From Ga0077555 sp041397775 (GTDB lineage: Bacteria > Pseudomonadota > Alphaproteobacteria > Rhizobiales > Hyphomicrobiaceae): a stretch of DNA of 64,000 nt. Numbering within the stretch: position 1 is the first letter of the stretch; every line of letters starts with the position of its first letter. The position numbers and the translations under genes are program-made. The stretch spans positions 434,001 to 498,000 of the forward strand of contig JAWKWB010000005.1 in the NCBI GenBank assembly GCA_041397775.1, given 5' to 3'. Under the pieces are notes generated by a model that had not been told where the DNA came from, searched no databases, and saw only the letters and a list, made by a program, of their open reading frames with translations. Below, piece by piece: positions 33,931 to 43,332 of this stretch.

Positions 33931-35001
33931 GTGTCGACCGCCACCACCAAGAACCGCCTGATCGACCTCTATAGCGACACGCAGACCCGGCCGATGCCCG
34001 GCATGCGCAAGGCCATGGCCGAGGCGGAAGTCGGCGACGAGCAGCGCGGCGAGGACCCCTCGACGAACCGCCTGCAGGAGCGCGTGGCGGAGATGCTGGG
34101 CAAGGAGGACGCCGTCTTCCTGCCCTCCGGCACGATGTGCAATCAGATCGCCATGCTCGTGCATTGCCGGCCGGGCGACGAGATCATCGGCTCGGCGGAG
34201 ACGCACGTCTTCACCTCCGAGGGTGGCGGCGCGTCCGTTCTCGCGGGTGCCCAGACGCTCTGGATTCCCAGCGACAAAGGCATCTTCACCAGCAAGGAAT
34301 TGGACGCGGCGATCCGCACGGGCGATGGCCGCCACAACCCGCTTTCCCGGGTCGTCGTCATCGAGCAGACGGTGAACCGCGGCGGCGGCGCCGTCTGGAC
34401 CACGGCCCAGATCGAGGATGTCGCCACGGCCGCCCGGCGCCATGGCCTCATCGTCCACATGGATGGCGCGCGCGTCCTCAACGCCGTCGTGGCCGCAGGC
34501 GTACCCGCCACCGAGATGACGCGCCACGTCGATACCGTCTGGCTCGATCTTTCCAAGGGCCTGGGTTGCCCCGTCGGCGGTGTCCTCGCCGGCTCCAAGG
34601 CCTTCATCGACGAGGCCTGGCGCTGGAAGCATCGCCTGGGCGGCGCCATGCGCCAGTCGGGCATCGTCGCTGCCGCCGGCGTCTGGGCCCTCGACAACAA
34701 CGTCGCACGCCTCGCCGACGATCATGCCAACGCCCAGCGCCTGGGCGAGCATGTCTCCGCCATCGACGGCCTCCGCGTCTACGCCAGGGTCGAAACCAAC
34801 ATCCTGTTCTTCGATACCACCGGCGCGGGGCTTGCCGCCAAGGCCGTTTACGACGAAATGCTGTCGCGCGGTGTCCGCATGGGCCTCACCTACGGCAGCA
34901 TGATCCGCGCCGTGACGCATCACGACGTCAGCCGCGAGGACATCGATACGGCAGGCCGCGTGTTGCGGGAATCGGTCGCCGCCCTGCGCGCGAAAGCCTG
35001 A
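33931..35001 (+). CDS. Low-specificity L-threonine aldolase
   Basis: A 356-residue fold-type-I PLP enzyme that splits threonine or allo-threonine into glycine and acetaldehyde. Family blocks are DLYSDTQTRPMPGMRKAM, GDEQRGEDPSTNRL, FLPSGTMCNQIA, VHMDGARVLNAVV and the PLP Lys in WLDLSKGLGCPVGG. The start is a GTG at 33931 with AGGAG 7 bases upstream. The longer frame beginning at 33853 lacks a good site. It diverges from the binding-protein gene (204-bp gap) and is convergent with the phosphomannomutase gene. Confidence 0.92.
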   Translation: MSTATTKNRLIDLYSDTQTRPMPGMRKAMAEAEVGDEQRGEDPSTNRLQERVAEMLGKEDAVFLPSGTMCNQIAMLVHCRPGDEIIGSAETHVFTSEGGGASVLAGAQTLWIPSDKGIFTSKELDAAIRTGDGRHNPLSRVVVIEQTVNRGGGAVWTTAQIEDVATAARRHGLIVHMDGARVLNAVVAAGVPATEMTRHVDTVWLDLSKGLGCPVGGVLAGSKAFIDEAWRWKHRLGGAMRQSGIVAAAGVWALDNNVARLADDHANAQRLGEHVSAIDGLRVYARVETNILFFDTTGAGLAAKAVYDEMLSRGVRMGLTYGSMIRAVTHHDVSREDIDTAGRVLRESVAALRAKA

Positions 35002-35107
35002 GCACGTCGCAGCCGCCCACGCCCCGGCATGGGCGGCGGCACCCCGATCGCCCCGCCCGCCTCGGTGTGGGCGCGGCGACCGGACGTCAGTGGCGGCCCG
35101 GCGACCG

Positions 35108-36607
35108 TCAGATCTTCTGGTTGTACGCGCCCACTTCCGGACACTGCGACAGCCGCCCGTCGATGTCCGCGAAAATGGCGCGCATGTTCGCTTCCGAAAC
35201 CGGGCTCTCCACGACGATGACGAGCTCCGGCTTGTTCGAGGATGCGCGCACCAGCCCCCACGTCCCGTCTTCCAGAACGACGCGAACGCCGTTGACCGTG
35301 ACGAGGTCGCGGATCGCCTGCCCAGCGATCATCTCGCCGGCATCGCGGGCCTTTTCGAACTGCTCCACGATCCGATCCACGACGCCGTACTTCTTGTCGT
35401 CGTCGCAATGCGGCGACATGGTCGGCGATTGCCAGGTCTTGGGCAGCGCCCGCTCCAGATCGGCCATCGTCTTGCCCGGGCTGCGGTCGAGCATGTCGCA
35501 GACCGCCAGCGCCGCCACCAGGCCATCGTCATAGCCGCGGCCGAGCGGCGGCTGGAAGAAGAAATGCCCCGACTTTTCGAAACCCACGAGCGCCTTCTGC
35601 TCGAAGGTGTAGCGCTTCATGTAGGAATGGCCCGTCTTCCAGTAGAGCGCCTTCGCACCGTTGGCCTGCAGCACCGGATCGGTGAGGAACAGGCCCGTCG
35701 ACTTCACGTCGGCGACGAAGATCGCATCCTTGTGCAACGCCGAGATGTCGCGTGCCAGCATCACGCCCACCTTGTCGGCGAAGATCTCGCGGCCCTCGTT
35801 GTCGACCACGCCACAGCGGTCGCCGTCGCCGTCGAAGCCGAGCCCGACGTCGGCCCCGCTCGCCACCACCGCCTCGCTGATGGCGTGCAGCATCTTGAGG
35901 TCTTCCGGGTTCGGGTTGTAGCGCGGGAAGCTGTGGTCCAGCGTGCAGTCGAGCGGCACGACCTCACAGCCGATCGCCTCGAGCACGCGCGGCGCGAATA
36001 CGCCCGCCGTGCCGTTGCCGCAGGCGGCCACGACCTTCAGCTTGCGCTCGATCCTGGGACGATCGACGAGCGAGGCGATATAGCGCTCGGCCATGTCGGG
36101 AACGAAGATGTAGCGGCCGCCCACGCGCGTCTCGTAGGCGCCATCGAGGACGATCTCCTTCAGCTCGCTCATGTCGTCGGGCCCGAAGGTCAGCGGGCGG
36201 TTCAGGCCCATCTTGATGCCGGTCCAGCCGTTGTCGTTGTGGCTCGCCGTCACCATCGCCACGCACTCCACGTCGAGCGCGAACTGGGCGAAGTAGGCCA
36301 TCGGCGAGAGCGCGAGGCCGATGTCGTGCACCTCCGCGCCTCCCGCCAGCAATCCCGTGATGAGCGCCTGCTTGACGGAGCCCGAGTACCAGCGGAAATC
36401 GTGGCCCACGACGAAGCGCTTGGGCACGCCGCGCCTGGCCACCAGCGTCGCCAGCCCCAGGCCGATCGCATTGAGCCCCATCAGGTTGATCTCCTGCGGG
36501 AACAGCCAGCGGGCGTCGTATTCACGAAACCCCGTCGGCTTGACGAGGGGCAAGCGCTCGAAATCGGCGGTGTTCGGCTTCAAGTCTGCGCGCGGCCTGG
36601 GCAGCAT
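35108..36607 (-). CDS. Phosphomannomutase/phosphoglucomutase
   Basis: A 499-residue alpha-D-phosphohexomutase of the PMM/PGM group that makes mannose-1-P or glucose-1-P for surface polysaccharides. It shows PTGFREYDARWLFPQEIN (family opening), the phosphoserine in VTASHNDNGWTGIKM, the metal loop GFDGDGDRCGVVDN, the sugar loop GFEKSGHFFFQP and the phosphate loop RASSNKPELVIVV. It differs from GlmM at 24.8-26.2 kb in motif wording and length. The ATG at 36607 follows AAAGG. Its upstream region contains the two long inverted repeats. Confidence 0.93.
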   Translation of the reverse strand: MLPRPRADLKPNTADFERLPLVKPTGFREYDARWLFPQEINLMGLNAIGLGLATLVARRGVPKRFVVGHDFRWYSGSVKQALITGLLAGGAEVHDIGLALSPMAYFAQFALDVECVAMVTASHNDNGWTGIKMGLNRPLTFGPDDMSELKEIVLDGAYETRVGGRYIFVPDMAERYIASLVDRPRIERKLKVVAACGNGTAGVFAPRVLEAIGCEVVPLDCTLDHSFPRYNPNPEDLKMLHAISEAVVASGADVGLGFDGDGDRCGVVDNEGREIFADKVGVMLARDISALHKDAIFVADVKSTGLFLTDPVLQANGAKALYWKTGHSYMKRYTFEQKALVGFEKSGHFFFQPPLGRGYDDGLVAALAVCDMLDRSPGKTMADLERALPKTWQSPTMSPHCDDDKKYGVVDRIVEQFEKARDAGEMIAGQAIRDLVTVNGVRVVLEDGTWGLVRASSNKPELVIVVESPVSEANMRAIFADIDGRLSQCPEVGAYNQKI

Positions 36608-36678
36608 GACGATCGGACCTTTCAGAATCGGGCGACTGCGAATCGGGTTGAGGGCGAGGGTATCGGCTCGTATCGATG

Positions 36679-36757
36679 CTAGTGTAGCGCATCTGACGTT
36701 TGGTACCCACTCGCGGCTGGGACCGTGACCAAACGTCAGATGCAAAAGCTACACTAG
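36679..36757. repeat. Long inverted repeat with 4-base bulge (copy A)
   Basis: An outer 10-bp perfect stem (CTAGTGTAGC 36679-36688 with GCTACACTAG 36748-36757) and an inner 16-bp perfect stem (36689-36704 with 36728-36743) are separated by an unpaired AAAA on the right arm. The loop is 23 nt. Total pairing is 26 bp. Such length without mismatch is far beyond chance. No T-run follows, so it is not a simple terminator. It may be a mobile-element relic, a protein-binding site or an RNA leader structure. Confidence 0.85.
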
Positions 36758-36773
36758 AATCATAGTGTTGCTA

Positions 36774-36844
36774 GTGTTCCTTCTGGCTCCGACACGTGGT
36801 CCAGAGTATGACGCACGGGGAACCAAGTGTCGGAGCCGGAACAC
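36774..36844. repeat. Long inverted repeat with 4-base bulge (copy B)
   Basis: GTGTTCC (36774-36780) pairs with GGAACAC (36838-36844) and GGCTCCGACAC (36785-36795) pairs with GTGTCGGAGCC (36827-36837), leaving TTCT unpaired on the left arm. After one mismatch, TGG/CCA continue pairing. It lies 16 bp from copy A and shares the plan of an outer arm, a 4-base bulge, an inner arm and a loop of over 20 nt. Both begin with CTAGTGT. Confidence 0.8.
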
Positions 36845-37006
36845 GAGTGTGGCGGATTGGAAGTCCATTCCGAGCCAGCCGACGACTGAGACGGACTTTG
36901 CGGTCGGGACACCAGCCAAGCACGTGCGTCGAGGCAGATCACGCCCCACGTCAACCGCAGGAACGTGTCGTCCACATGGCGCCAAGGCTCATCCGGGGCG
37001 CCAGGG

Positions 37007-37588
37007 CTATTCCTGGAGCGTCAGCACGCCCCGGCTCATTTCCGCGCGCCCAAGCCTGCCGAGGAAGGTCATGCCCAGCAGCGTCACGTTGAGCTGGCCG
37101 CTCTCGGCGACGACGGCGCGCACGTTGCGCACGGTGATGTCGGCGATCGACACGCTGTCGAGCGTCACCGGCGCCACCCGCGCCACGCCATTGGCGGTAT
37201 TCACCTTTTGCGTGAAGTCGCCCGGGCGCGGATAGATTCCGGCCGCATTGGCGTCCTCGTAGGTCAGCGCGACGGCCGTGGCGCCAGTGTCCACCATCAC
37301 CTCGATCGCCCGCCCGTTGATGTGCGCCGTCGTATCGTAGTGGCCGTTTGCCCCCGCACGGATCTTCACGCTGCGGTCGCCGGTGCTCTCGGTGCGGGGC
37401 GTGCGCCGGGCCACCCCGTGCGACGGTGCCCGCTGCTGCTCATCCGCATGATCCGAAGCCTCGATTTTCAGGCCGAGCGCGGTGCGGATCTCCTCGCCAT
37501 GCACGAGCGAGACCGCGATGACCGCACCGGAAACCACCCAGGACGCGGCCAACTTGACGAGCCCCCTGCTGCCCGATGAGATTGCCAT
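37007..37588 (-). CDS. Membrane-anchored retropepsin-like aspartic protease (clan AA)
   Basis: A 193-residue protein with an N-terminal hydrophobic anchor (VKLAASWVVSGAVIAVSLV) and a basic linker. A single-lobe aspartic protease domain follows: the catalytic motif VMVDTGATAVALTYEDA near residue 110, then VNTANGVARVAPVTLDSVSI, and LLGMTFLGRL near the end. One lobe means it must dimerise, as retroviral proteases do. The ATG at 37588 follows GGGAGGTGG. A related gene lies immediately upstream (47-bp gap). Bacterial members are poorly characterised. Confidence 0.9.
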   Translation of the reverse strand: MAISSGSRGLVKLAASWVVSGAVIAVSLVHGEEIRTALGLKIEASDHADEQQRAPSHGVARRTPRTESTGDRSVKIRAGANGHYDTTAHINGRAIEVMVDTGATAVALTYEDANAAGIYPRPGDFTQKVNTANGVARVAPVTLDSVSIADITVRNVRAVVAESGQLNVTLLGMTFLGRLGRAEMSRGVLTLQE

Positions 37589-37635
37589 GTGCCACCTCCC
37601 GACTTGCCGCGCAGGCGGCCCATCGCTGGCGGGGC

Positions 37636-38373
37636 TCAATTCCTGAACGTCAAATACTGACCTGAGAACTCATATGAGCGTAGGCGGCTTAAAAAACTCA
37701 TACCGAGCAGGCTCTCTTTGAGCACACCGGGTTGTGCTACCAGGGCTTCCACATTCGACAGCGTGATATTGCCGATGTTGACGACGGCCAGCCGCACGGG
37801 CGCCGCGTAGGCGAGGCCGTTGGCGGTCTGGACAGGAACGCTGAACCGCAGCCGCGTCGTGTCGATCCCGAGTTTTCGCGCATCCGACTGCCGGAGGACG
37901 ACCGTCGATGCCCCCGTGTCCACCAGCATCGGCACGCTGGCCCCGTTCACCGCCACACGCGCCACGAAGTGCCCGTCGCGGCGGCGCACGATGCGCACCG
38001 AGCGCAGCTTGCCGCCCTTGGGATCGATGATCTCGAGATTGGGCAAGGGCGGTTGCTCGCCGGTGATGCGGAAGGCGATCTGCCCCAACTCGTCGCGATA
38101 GTTGTAGGCACCCACGCCCAGCATGGCGATCACCGCCCAGCCGAGAATGTCGCGGACCGCGCGTCCGGTCCGGCCGCGATAGGAGCCCAGCACTCCCGGC
38201 AGGACGATCAGGATGACGGCCACCGCGGCGACGAGGACCAGCAGCTCCTGCAGCTCCAGTCCCCACAGCACCTCGCCTTGCAGGGGCATGGTGCGATAGG
38301 CGCCCGTACCGCTGCCCATCGTATAGGCGAACGCGGCAATCGCGACCAGCAGCAGGCACAGCATGAATCTCAT
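37636..38373 (-). CDS. Membrane retropepsin-like aspartic protease (clan AA), second copy
   Basis: A 245-residue protein with three hydrophobic segments at the N-terminus (MLCLLLVAIAAFAYTMG, LVLVAAVAVILIVLPGVLG, ILGWAVIAMLGVGAY). The protease domain has LVDTGASTVVLRQSDA as catalytic motif, VPVQTANGLAYAAPVRL and LLGMSFLSRLRSYEF. It resembles the downstream 193-residue protein in the protease domain only, the membrane part being longer. Its start overlaps the DUF1289 stop by 4 bp, so the two are translationally coupled. It is a likely inner-membrane protein with the protease domain facing one side. Confidence 0.9.
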   Translation of the reverse strand: MRFMLCLLLVAIAAFAYTMGSGTGAYRTMPLQGEVLWGLELQELLVLVAAVAVILIVLPGVLGSYRGRTGRAVRDILGWAVIAMLGVGAYNYRDELGQIAFRITGEQPPLPNLEIIDPKGGKLRSVRIVRRRDGHFVARVAVNGASVPMLVDTGASTVVLRQSDARKLGIDTTRLRFSVPVQTANGLAYAAPVRLAVVNIGNITLSNVEALVAQPGVLKESLLGMSFLSRLRSYEFSGQYLTFRN

Positions 38374-38543
38374 TGCGACGCCCCCGCCCGGATGCACCGC
38401 GCCGGCAGCTCCCGCATGATCTGGAGGCGCCTCTCCCGCGTCATCGCCATCCACCCTGCGATCTCGTCGCGTGTGCGCAGGCACCCCACGCACAGGCCGC
38501 TGTGCGCGTCGATCGTACAAATCCTGACGCAGGGGGTTTCCAT
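38370..38543 (-). CDS. DUF1289 small Cys-rich protein
   Basis: A 57-residue protein not reaching usual size cut-offs. It starts METPCVRICTIDAHSGLC and continues VGCLRTRDEIAGWMAM, the four-Cys pattern and following Arg/Trp residues of DUF1289, a probable metal-binding mini-domain common in proteobacteria. GGCGGACGTT precedes the ATG at 38543 without a strong ribosome-binding site. It is the first gene of a leftward operon with the two retropepsin-like genes, overlapping the first by 4 bp. Function is unknown. Confidence 0.9.
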   Translation of the reverse strand: METPCVRICTIDAHSGLCVGCLRTRDEIAGWMAMTRERRLQIMRELPARCIRAGASQ

Positions 38544-38624
38544 GTAACGTCCGCCACACGTGCTCGTTATGATCGCCGTGATCCTTCCCGACCCTCAGTG
38601 GCGGTCCACTGTGTCGCAATCACG

Positions 38625-38670
38625 GCAATATCACCAAGCTAAGGCGATGACAGCAATATCACAATTGCTG
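38625..38670. repeat. Direct repeat GCAATATCAC and adjacent hairpin
   Basis: GCAATATCAC occurs at 38625-38634 and again at 38653-38662, 28 bp apart. The second copy is embedded in a 7-bp hairpin (CAGCAAT...ATTGCTG, 38651-38670). They lie 80-130 bp upstream of the DUF1289 start and just after the histidine kinase stop. They may be operator sites for the protease operon or a weak terminator, though no T-run follows. Confidence 0.4.
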
Positions 38671-38716
38671 TGCCACGAACGTGAATGAATTTGATTGCCG
38701 TTCATCGGCGCCGGCA

Positions 38717-40333
<1,617 letters not shown>

Positions 40334-40716
40334 GTCGCCCGATGACCGCAAGCGCTCTCGTTCCCCTGTGCTGCCGTTTCCCGCCGGCATAATTGTCCAG
40401 GCGAAGCCGGTTCCGCGCGAACCGATCACTCCAGACCCAGCAAGTATCTGCACCACATTCACTAATGTCCGGTTTAAGCAGGCGCCGATGCTGGCCCCAT
40501 CCAAACCATCAGCCTGCGGCATAAATGTCTGATCTGTGCGGCACGCGCCCGCCCCCACAAAGGTGTGGGTGGCTATCGCGACCGTCCATCGCCCTCGGCG
40601 ACCCGGCCCCCTCCCTCCCCCGTCCCTCATCTTGCAACCCGCATGTGGCTCCGCTACCACTCTTGCAGGTGTCAGACGCCGACGGCGTGCCCAGGCGAAA
40701 GTTGGAGGACCAACCG
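40334..40716 (+). other. 383-bp divergent intergenic region
   Basis: This region lies between the kinase gene (leftward) and the GST gene (rightward). No gene, tRNA or repeat was recognised. The stretch 40440-40475 is AT-richer than its surroundings and is a likely place for the kinase promoter, but no pair of -35/-10 boxes was convincing. The GST side (40600-40716) is GC-rich. Confidence 0.4.
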
Positions 40717-41328
40717 ATGAAGATTCTCGAAACCCGCATGGCCCCCAACCCCCGGCGTGTCCGCGTCTTCCTCGCCGAGAAGGGGATCAGCATTCCCTTC
40801 GAGGAATTGGACCTCATGAAGGGAGAGCTGAAGACGCCCGAGTTCACGCGGCTCAATGCCCTCCAGCGCGTCCCCGTCCTGATGCTCGACGACGGCACCG
40901 CCATCTCCGAGACCATGGCCATCTGCCGCTATTTCGAGGAGACAAATCCCAATCCGCCCCTCCTCGGCACCGGTGCGGTGGGCCGCGCCACGGTCGAAAT
41001 GTGGAACCGGCGCATGGAGCTGGGGCTCCTCTTCCACGTCGCCCAGGCCTTCCGCCACACGCACCCCGCCATGGCCCACCTGGAGGTGCCGCAGGTGAAG
41101 GAATGGGGCGAGGCCAACAAGGACAAGGCCCGCGAATTGTTGCAGGTGCTCGACGACCAGCTCGCCGGCAATGCCTTCGTGGCCGGACAGGACTACTCGG
41201 TAGCCGACATCACGGCGATGGTGGCCCTCGACTTCATGCGCCCCGCCCGTATCGAGCGGCCGGCCGGCCTCGCCAACGTCGAGCGCTGGTATGGCGAGGT
41301 ATCCCAACGTCCCTCCGCCAAGGCGTGA
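40717..41328 (+). CDS. Glutathione S-transferase family protein
   Basis: A 203-residue GST. The thioredoxin-like N-terminal half reads ILETRMAPNPRRVRVFLAEKG with the cis-Pro in RVPVLMLDDGTAISETMAICRYFEE, where Glu-Thr bind the gamma-glutamyl group. The helical C-terminal half carries AGQDYSVADITAMVAL, the family's N-capping box. It conjugates or isomerises small electrophiles, and the substrate is unknown. The strong RBS TTGGAGGA sets the ATG at 40717. The MBL-fold gene follows 28 bp later. Confidence 0.92.
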   Translation: MKILETRMAPNPRRVRVFLAEKGISIPFEELDLMKGELKTPEFTRLNALQRVPVLMLDDGTAISETMAICRYFEETNPNPPLLGTGAVGRATVEMWNRRMELGLLFHVAQAFRHTHPAMAHLEVPQVKEWGEANKDKARELLQVLDDQLAGNAFVAGQDYSVADITAMVALDFMRPARIERPAGLANVERWYGEVSQRPSAKA

Positions 41329-41356
41329 CGTACCCCAAGCGCAACGGAGCCGTGCC

Positions 41357-42106
41357 ATGAAATTGACCGTTCTGGGGTGTGGTGACGCCTTCGGTTCCGG
41401 CGGACGGCTGCAGACCTGCTACCACGTCGACTGCGGCGATCACCGCTTCCTGATCGACTGCGGCGCCACCTCGATCATCGGACTGAACCGGCAGGGTCTC
41501 GATCCCAATGCGATCGGCACGATCTTCATCTCCCATCTGCATGGAGATCATTTCGCCGGCCTCGTCTGGTGGCTGCTGCATTCCCAGCACGTCGCCAAGC
41601 GCACCCTGCCCCTGCACATCGTCGGACCCGTCGGCATCGAAGCCCGCTTCAAGGCTGCCGCCGAAGCCCTGTTCCCAGGCTCTACCGGCGTCCCCCTGCG
41701 CTTCGCCATGACCTTCGGGGAATTCGAGGACGGCCGCAAGACCACGGTCGGCCCCATCGCGGTCACCCCCTTCGAGGTGCGCCATCCCTCCGGCGCCCCC
41801 CCTTACGCCTTGCGCTTCGAGATCGCGGGCAAGACGCTCTCCTTCACCGGCGACACGGAATGGGTGGACAACGTCGTGCCGGCCGGCAAGGACGCCGATC
41901 TCTACATCATGGAGTGCTATGCTCCCGATGGCCCGGTCCGCTACCACATGTCCTGGAAGACGATCTCGGAGAACCTGCCGCGGATCGGCGCCAGGCGCGT
42001 GATGCTGACCCACATGAACGCCTCGATGCTGGCCGTGCGCGAACGCAGCATCGCCGAGTATCCCAATGTGCTATTGGCCGAGGATGGCCTCGTCGTCGAA
42101 ATCTGA
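41357..42106 (+). CDS. MBL-fold metallohydrolase
   Basis: A 249-residue metallo-beta-lactamase fold protein. LTVLGCGDAFGSGGRLQTCYHV opens it. The metal-binding HLHGDHFAG lies near residue 60, later ligands are the His of VRHPSGAPP and the Asp of SFTGDTEW, and a terminal His is in LTHMNASM. The arrangement resembles RNase Z or phosphonate-type phosphodiesterases, but no exosite is present. Substrate is unknown. Its 3' end overlaps the glycosylase-like gene by 23 bp in another frame, indicating coupling. Confidence 0.9.
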   Translation: MKLTVLGCGDAFGSGGRLQTCYHVDCGDHRFLIDCGATSIIGLNRQGLDPNAIGTIFISHLHGDHFAGLVWWLLHSQHVAKRTLPLHIVGPVGIEARFKAAAEALFPGSTGVPLRFAMTFGEFEDGRKTTVGPIAVTPFEVRHPSGAPPYALRFEIAGKTLSFTGDTEWVDNVVPAGKDADLYIMECYAPDGPVRYHMSWKTISENLPRIGARRVMLTHMNASMLAVRERSIAEYPNVLLAEDGLVVEI

Positions 42107-42767
42107 CCCGCGCGAACGCACGAGGCGCAGCCTGGAGGCGCTGCTTGCCCAGGTGCGCGCCTGTCGCATCTGCCGGGACCAGCCCAAGGGCAAGCCGCTG
42201 CCCCACGAGCCCCGCCCCGTGCTGAGGGGCTCCGCCACGGCCCGCCTCGCCATCGCGGGGCAGGCGCCCGGCACGCGCGTGCACAAGTCGGGCACACCGT
42301 TCACCGACCCGTCCGGCGACCGCTTGCGTGCCTGGATGGGCGTGACCAGCGAAGAGTTCTACGACGAGAGCCGCATCGCGATCCTGCCGATGGGCTTCTG
42401 TTTTCCCGGGCTCGATGCCAAGGGCGGCGACCTGCCGCCGAGGCCCGAATGCGCCCCCGCCTGGCGCCGCAAGGTTCTGGCCGGCATGCCCGATATCGAG
42501 GTCGTCCTCGCGGTCGGCCAGTACGCACATTGGTGGCACCTCCCGGGCCCCCGGATGCCGGTGACGCAGACCGTCCGGCGCTTCTCCGAGTTGCTGGCAC
42601 AGCCCATCGACGCGGACCGCCCACTGTGCCTGCCCCTGCCCCATCCCTCCTGGCGCAACAACGCCTGGATCAAGGCCAATCCCTGGTTCGCAGCCGACGT
42701 GCTCCCGGCCCTGCAACGCATCGTCAGGGATCTCATCACCGGTCCAGAGAAAAATTATTCGCGGTGA
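42084..42767 (+). CDS. Uracil-DNA glycosylase superfamily protein
   Basis: A 227-residue protein with the UDG motif 1 variant LAIAGQAPGTRVHKSGTPF near residue 60 and motif 2 region LPLPHPSWRNNAW near residue 195. CRICRD at the start and later Cys residues (MGFCFPG, PECAPAW) may bind an iron-sulphur cluster as in families 4 and 5, though spacing differs. The branch is the one with DPSGDRLRAWMG, not classical Ung. It would remove uracil or related damaged bases. An upstream ATG at 42066 is possible. Confidence 0.85.
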   Translation: MASSSKSDPRERTRRSLEALLAQVRACRICRDQPKGKPLPHEPRPVLRGSATARLAIAGQAPGTRVHKSGTPFTDPSGDRLRAWMGVTSEEFYDESRIAILPMGFCFPGLDAKGGDLPPRPECAPAWRRKVLAGMPDIEVVLAVGQYAHWWHLPGPRMPVTQTVRRFSELLAQPIDADRPLCLPLPHPSWRNNAWIKANPWFAADVLPALQRIVRDLITGPEKNYSR

Positions 42768-42835
42768 ACTCTTGCGTGGCCCCGTTTTTCCTCCTACCCC
42801 CTATGGAAGAACGAAGTGGATGGAAAATTAATCCA

Positions 42836-43312
42836 ATGTTCGATGTCACGGACATCAAGATCCTCGATCTCCTGCAGCGCGACGCATCGCTGTCCGTCGC
42901 CGAGATCGGCAAGCAGGTCGGCCTGTCGACGACGCCCTGCTGGCGGCGCATCCAGCGCCTGGAGGAACAGGGCGTCATCAAGCAGCGCGTGGCGATCCTC
43001 GACCCCGCCAAGGTGAATGCGGGCGTCACCGTCTTCGTATCGATCGTCACCGCCGAGCACAACATCGACTGGCTGGAGCAATTCCGCGCTGCCGTGGCAG
43101 ATCTGCCCGAGGTCGTCGAGCTCTATCGCATGTCCGGCGACATCGACTACCTCATGCGCGTGGTCGTTCCCGACATCGCCGCCTACGATGCCTTCTACAA
43201 GAAGCTCATCGAACGCGTGGCCATCGCCAAGGTCTCCTCGGCCTTTGCCATGGAGCAGATGAAATCGACGACGGCGCTGCCGCTCGCCTACGCGCGCAAG
43301 ACAACGGACTGA
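42836..43312 (+). CDS. Lrp/AsnC family transcriptional regulator
   Basis: A 158-residue regulator. The winged helix at the N-terminus reads VTDIKILDLLQRDASLSVAEIGKQVGLSTTPCWRRIQRLEEQGVI (recognition helix STTPCWRR). The effector/RAM domain follows with VFVSIVTAEH, DLPEVVELYRMSGDIDYLMRV and YDAFYKKLIE. It probably senses an amino acid and acts as an octamer. A further in-frame ATG at 42803 is possible, but neither has a strong ribosome-binding site. The gene starts 68 bp after the glycosylase-like gene. Confidence 0.92.
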   Translation: MFDVTDIKILDLLQRDASLSVAEIGKQVGLSTTPCWRRIQRLEEQGVIKQRVAILDPAKVNAGVTVFVSIVTAEHNIDWLEQFRAAVADLPEVVELYRMSGDIDYLMRVVVPDIAAYDAFYKKLIERVAIAKVSSAFAMEQMKSTTALPLAYARKTTD

Positions 43313-43332
43313 TCGGTTCCGCCTCGGGAGAC

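Larger units (their letters stand above)
36608..37006 (-). other. 399-bp leader region of the phosphomannomutase gene
   Basis: The gap between the retropepsin-like gene stop and the phosphomannomutase start is unusually long and less GC-rich than its flanks. Two short leftward frames cross it (to about 71-78 residues) but resemble no family and run through the inverted repeats, so they were not accepted as genes. The region must hold the promoter of the phosphomannomutase gene, unless transcription enters from the retropepsin gene. Besides the two long repeats, AAGTCC/GGACTT arms lie at 36861-36866 and 36893-36898. Confidence 0.5.

Noticed and set aside
36679..36844. attC-like integron recombination site
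   Set aside because: The bulged-hairpin plan is similar, but the conserved core sites (GTTRRRY and RYYYAAC) are not present and no cassette gene follows.
36749..36985. Leftward 71- and 78-residue frames across the inverted repeats
   Set aside because: They resemble no family, show unusual codon use and are partly made of the repeat arms.
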